Origin: an uncultured Mycoplasma sp.
GTDB taxonomy: Bacteria > Bacillota_I > Bacilli_A > RF39 > UBA660
DNA: 7,439 nt
Reading direction: 5' to 3'
NCBI GenBank assembly: GCA_947388575.1
Contig: CANDSI010000052.1
Coordinates: forward strand, 1-7,439
This document shows positions 5,810-7,439 of the stretch, piece after piece. Position numbers and translations under genes: made by a program. Under the pieces are notes generated by a model, which saw nothing but the letters and a program-made list of their open reading frames with translations, was not told where the DNA came from and did no database searches. Each line of letters begins with the position of its first letter. Positions within the stretch are counted from its first letter, which is position 1.

Positions 5810-6310
5810 CTACTTAGCTTTAAAAACCAAGTATCTTTTAAAGTAGCCCTTTGTGTATTGCTGAATGGTTGCTTTTCTTCCAATTAGAGTTTCACAAGCA
5901 GAGATTATAGAGGTAATACTTCTTAAATCTTCTCTTGTAAGTGTTAAACCAAGATTTTGAGCAACTTGGATTAACCTCTTATAAGTGGTTTTTAGATATT
6001 CCTTGTTGTTTTGGAATATTAGAAAACTATCTATAACCTCTTTATAATTGTTAGTATCGATTTCAATCTTATATTTAAAATCGATTTGAGGTATGTTTGA
6101 AGAACTACTATAACTTCTTTCTATTCCTATTAAAGTACATTGATAATCTACATTATCTTTTAATTCGGTTTTGAGAATATCATCATAAACCTCATCACAA
6201 TCTAATATGTCATCACATCCGTAGACATAGTTGTTTGGATTATTGATATCAATGTCATTCATGTTGTCATCAAATTCATCGTTGCTTTTAAATTCGTTTA
6301 TGCTTATCAT
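5810..6310 (-). CDS. DUF669-like phage protein, presumed ssDNA-binding, 166 aa
   Basis: It resembles the DUF669 family found in phage replication/recombination modules, presumed to bind single-stranded DNA. Visible features are an acidic N-terminal third (about 10-50); the segment starting VDYQCTLIGIERS followed by a serine run and PQIDFKYKIEI, as in the family's first beta strands; and the C-terminal LIGRKATIQQYTKGYFKRYLVF, matching the family's closing strand pattern. Assignment is by eye and not certain. Two in-frame ATGs are available, 6316 and 6310. GAGGAA lies only about one base before the first but eight before the second, so 6310 is preferred (168 aa if 6316 is used). It is the first gene of the leftward replication operon with the 43-aa gene and the helicase. 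Confidence 0.7.
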   Translation of the reverse strand: MISINEFKSNDEFDDNMNDIDINNPNNYVYGCDDILDCDEVYDDILKTELKDNVDYQCTLIGIERSYSSSSNIPQIDFKYKIEIDTNNYKEVIDSFLIFQNNKEYLKTTYKRLIQVAQNLGLTLTREDLRSITSIISACETLIGRKATIQQYTKGYFKRYLVFKAK

Positions 6311-6373
6311 AAACATTTCCTCACTTTCTTTTGTTTTTTGCCTTTTCCGGAATGGCTGAATTCATTAAAACAT

Positions 6374-6403
6374 AAAAAAAGATTTGAGAATAAAATTCTC
6401 AAA
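6374..6403 (-). terminator. Leftward intrinsic terminator in the operon leader
   Basis: Read leftward: TTTGAGAAT, loop TTT, ATTCTCAAA (9-bp stem, 6383-6403), then TCTTTTTTT (6374-6382). This is a textbook terminator shape. It points toward the DUF669-like gene and no leftward gene lies to its right in this window, so it either sits in the leader of the replication operon as an attenuator or blocks antisense transcription. Confidence 0.75.
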
Positions 6404-6414
6404 CTATATTTAAT

Positions 6415-6438
6415 GGGGACAATTTCTTCTTTTTCCCC
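6415..6438. repeat. GGGGA/TCCCC inverted repeat in the divergent control region
   Basis: GGGGA (6415-6419) and TCCCC (6434-6438) are complementary across 14 bases and stand out as the only G/C blocks in this AT-rich intergenic stretch. It could be a second leader hairpin before the terminator or a regulator-binding palindrome. Confidence 0.4.
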
Positions 6439-6476
6439 TATTTTAAAAGGAAAATTAGAAAATTTTTAAAAATTTA

Positions 6477-6485
6477 TGATATAAT
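6477..6485 (+). promoter_or_regulatory. Extended -10 promoter for the rightward gene
   Basis: TGATATAAT gives TGn plus a perfect TATAAT (6480-6485), 18 bases before the ATG at 6504, so transcription would start close to the gene with a very short leader. No strong -35 is seen, as is allowed for extended -10 promoters. Confidence 0.65.
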
Positions 6486-6503
6486 TAATTAGAGTTGATT
6501 TGT

Positions 6504-7439
6504 ATGAAAAAAGTAAGACTTATAGGTAACATATATACTGATAATTTACCTGCATTTGAAGAGTATACTATTATAAATAATGAAGAAGAAGTTTTGAAAT
6601 TTCTTAACAAAGTATCAAATAATAAAGGTATACTTCCAATTGATACACTTTACATTAAAGGTATTAATAGAATTGATAATAATAACTGTATAGGAGCTAA
6701 TAAATTTTTTTATGACTATTTAGAACTAGGAAAGCAATTATTTGAACTCTCTTTATTAAATAATAAAATGAGTTTTAAAATACATAATTCTTTTGATAAT
6801 AATTTAGAACTTAATAATTATTACTTAGAAAGAATAATAAGAGAAAATGATTTTGATATTCCTGGCTTATATGAAGAAGAAAAAAAACTTTTAGATGAAA
6901 TTCAAAGCTGCATTGAAACTTTTGAGGAATTAAAGAAAAGATTTTCTCGTCGTGCAAAAGAAATTGATGAATTAATTAATATGTCTAAAGAAGTTATAAC
7001 TACTTTATTAATTTTATGTAGCAAAGCCATTTCTAAAAATGAATTCGTTAAATTATTTAATTTATCTAAAGAAGCAAAAAGAAAAATATCTTCAAATAGT
7101 GAATTTCATTGTCCTATTTTTAAAGAGTTATATACATTATTAGATATATTAAATTCAACTATAGGTTTATTAAGTGAAACAAGTGAGAAAAATAGTTTAT
7201 ACATTTTGATTTTTGAAGAAGAAAAAGAAGATTTTTTTAGTATTCCAAAAATATTAAATATGTGTAGAGATGATTTAAAAGATTTATTAAAAGTAGTAGA
7301 TGATAAAAAAAATGAATTAAAATTTGATTTAAAGAAAGAAATATCATTGAGTAAAATTAAAAAATTAGATGATATTAGTAATATTAATATTATCAATAAA
7401 TATGAGGAACCAATATTAATGATAAAATATTCTTATAAT
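6504..7439 (+). CDS. Unknown protein, partial at 3' end, at least 312 aa
   Basis: An open frame from ATG 6504 runs through 312 codons to the last base without a stop, so the gene is truncated by the window edge. I do not recognise the family. The N-terminus MKKVRLIGNIYTDNLPAFEE is not a signal peptide, no membrane helix is evident, and residues about 122-160 are rich in Glu/Lys/Leu with RFSRR at 146-150, suggesting a helical or coiled-coil segment. Cysteines are scattered (62, 136, 172, 203, 254) and form no zinc motif. The ribosome binding site (AGAG) is weak. It has its own promoter and is divergent from the replication operon, an arrangement typical of cargo or of a regulator, but no DNA-binding motif is visible. 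It could also be a host gene if the element ends earlier. Confidence 0.85.
   Translation, partial: MKKVRLIGNIYTDNLPAFEEYTIINNEEEVLKFLNKVSNNKGILPIDTLYIKGINRIDNNNCIGANKFFYDYLELGKQLFELSLLNNKMSFKIHNSFDNNLELNNYYLERIIRENDFDIPGLYEEEKKLLDEIQSCIETFEELKKRFSRRAKEIDELINMSKEVITTLLILCSKAISKNEFVKLFNLSKEAKRKISSNSEFHCPIFKELYTLLDILNSTIGLLSETSEKNSLYILIFEEEKEDFFSIPKILNMCRDDLKDLLKVVDDKKNELKFDLKKEISLSKIKKLDDISNINIINKYEEPILMIKYSYN

Larger units (their letters stand above)
1209..7439. mobile_element. Integrated element in ssrA (partial; far end outside window)
   Basis: The content is typical of an integrative element: a large serine integrase at the ssrA junction, a small serine resolvase, a D5/P4-type helicase and a DUF669-like protein, all leftward and extremely AT-rich. 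There are no structural phage genes, relaxase, type IV secretion or plasmid partition genes in the visible part, so it could be a phage satellite, a prophage early region, a phage-plasmid or a mobilizable island. Whether the rightward gene at 6504 belongs to it depends on where attR lies. Confidence 0.7.

Noticed and set aside
7106..7396. Leftward open frame of 96 codons
   Set aside because: Phe/Ser/Ile-rich antisense shadow of the long rightward frame that is open from 6504 to the window end.
1..7439. Genetic code 4 (TGA read as Trp), suggested by the mollicute-like AT richness
   Set aside because: All tryptophans in the genes are TGG, and the only TGA stop sits in a normal ATGA gene overlap.
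1220..7439. Second copy of the ssrA 3' end (attR) inside the window
   Set aside because: No repeat of the T-arm/acceptor block was found by eye; the closest C-rich strings (for example near 4570) do not match.
1..7439. CRISPR array
   Set aside because: No series of regularly spaced identical repeats; the repeats seen occur only in pairs or as inverted repeats.

Overview
The window looks like a very AT-rich, low-GC Bacillota-type chromosome (perhaps a gut Bacilli or mollicute-relative lineage; the exact taxon cannot be read from this sequence). It uses the standard bacterial code: every tryptophan I can see in the genes is TGG. A mobile element has its boundary at the 3' end of the tmRNA gene ssrA.

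Left part (1-1219, host-like): two small rightward genes of unknown function overlap by ATGA. The second ends in a hydrophobic C-terminal helix. A hairpin-plus-T terminator follows, then an extended -10 promoter and a complete one-piece tmRNA gene (848-1219). The tmRNA has a 7-bp acceptor stem, a T-arm, an encoded CCA and an apparent 18-codon tag reading frame ending in AFAA with three tandem stop codons.

Middle part (1209-6310, mobile element, all leftward): the terminal gene is a large serine recombinase whose stop codon lies inside the tmRNA acceptor stem, so ssrA is very probably the integration site. Upstream of it are a small basic protein and a small resolvase/invertase-type serine recombinase; the three probably share a promoter near 3680. 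After an AT-rich gap of about 345 bp comes a replication-like operon: a DUF669-like presumed ssDNA-binding protein, a 43-residue protein and a D5/P4-type superfamily 3 helicase. This suggests an integrative element that replicates after excision (phage satellite, phage-plasmid or similar). No capsid, relaxase or conjugation genes are visible, and the far attachment site is not in the window.

Right part (6317-7439): a divergent control region carries an extended -10 promoter facing right and a strong terminator-like hairpin facing left, which would lie in the leader of the replication operon. The rightward gene runs off the window end (312 codons, no stop). It is not recognisable by eye and may be element cargo.

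No well-defined new system can be demonstrated. The most interesting items are the serine-integrase/ssrA junction, the pairing of two serine recombinases with a replication module, the possible attenuator, and the unknown rightward gene.
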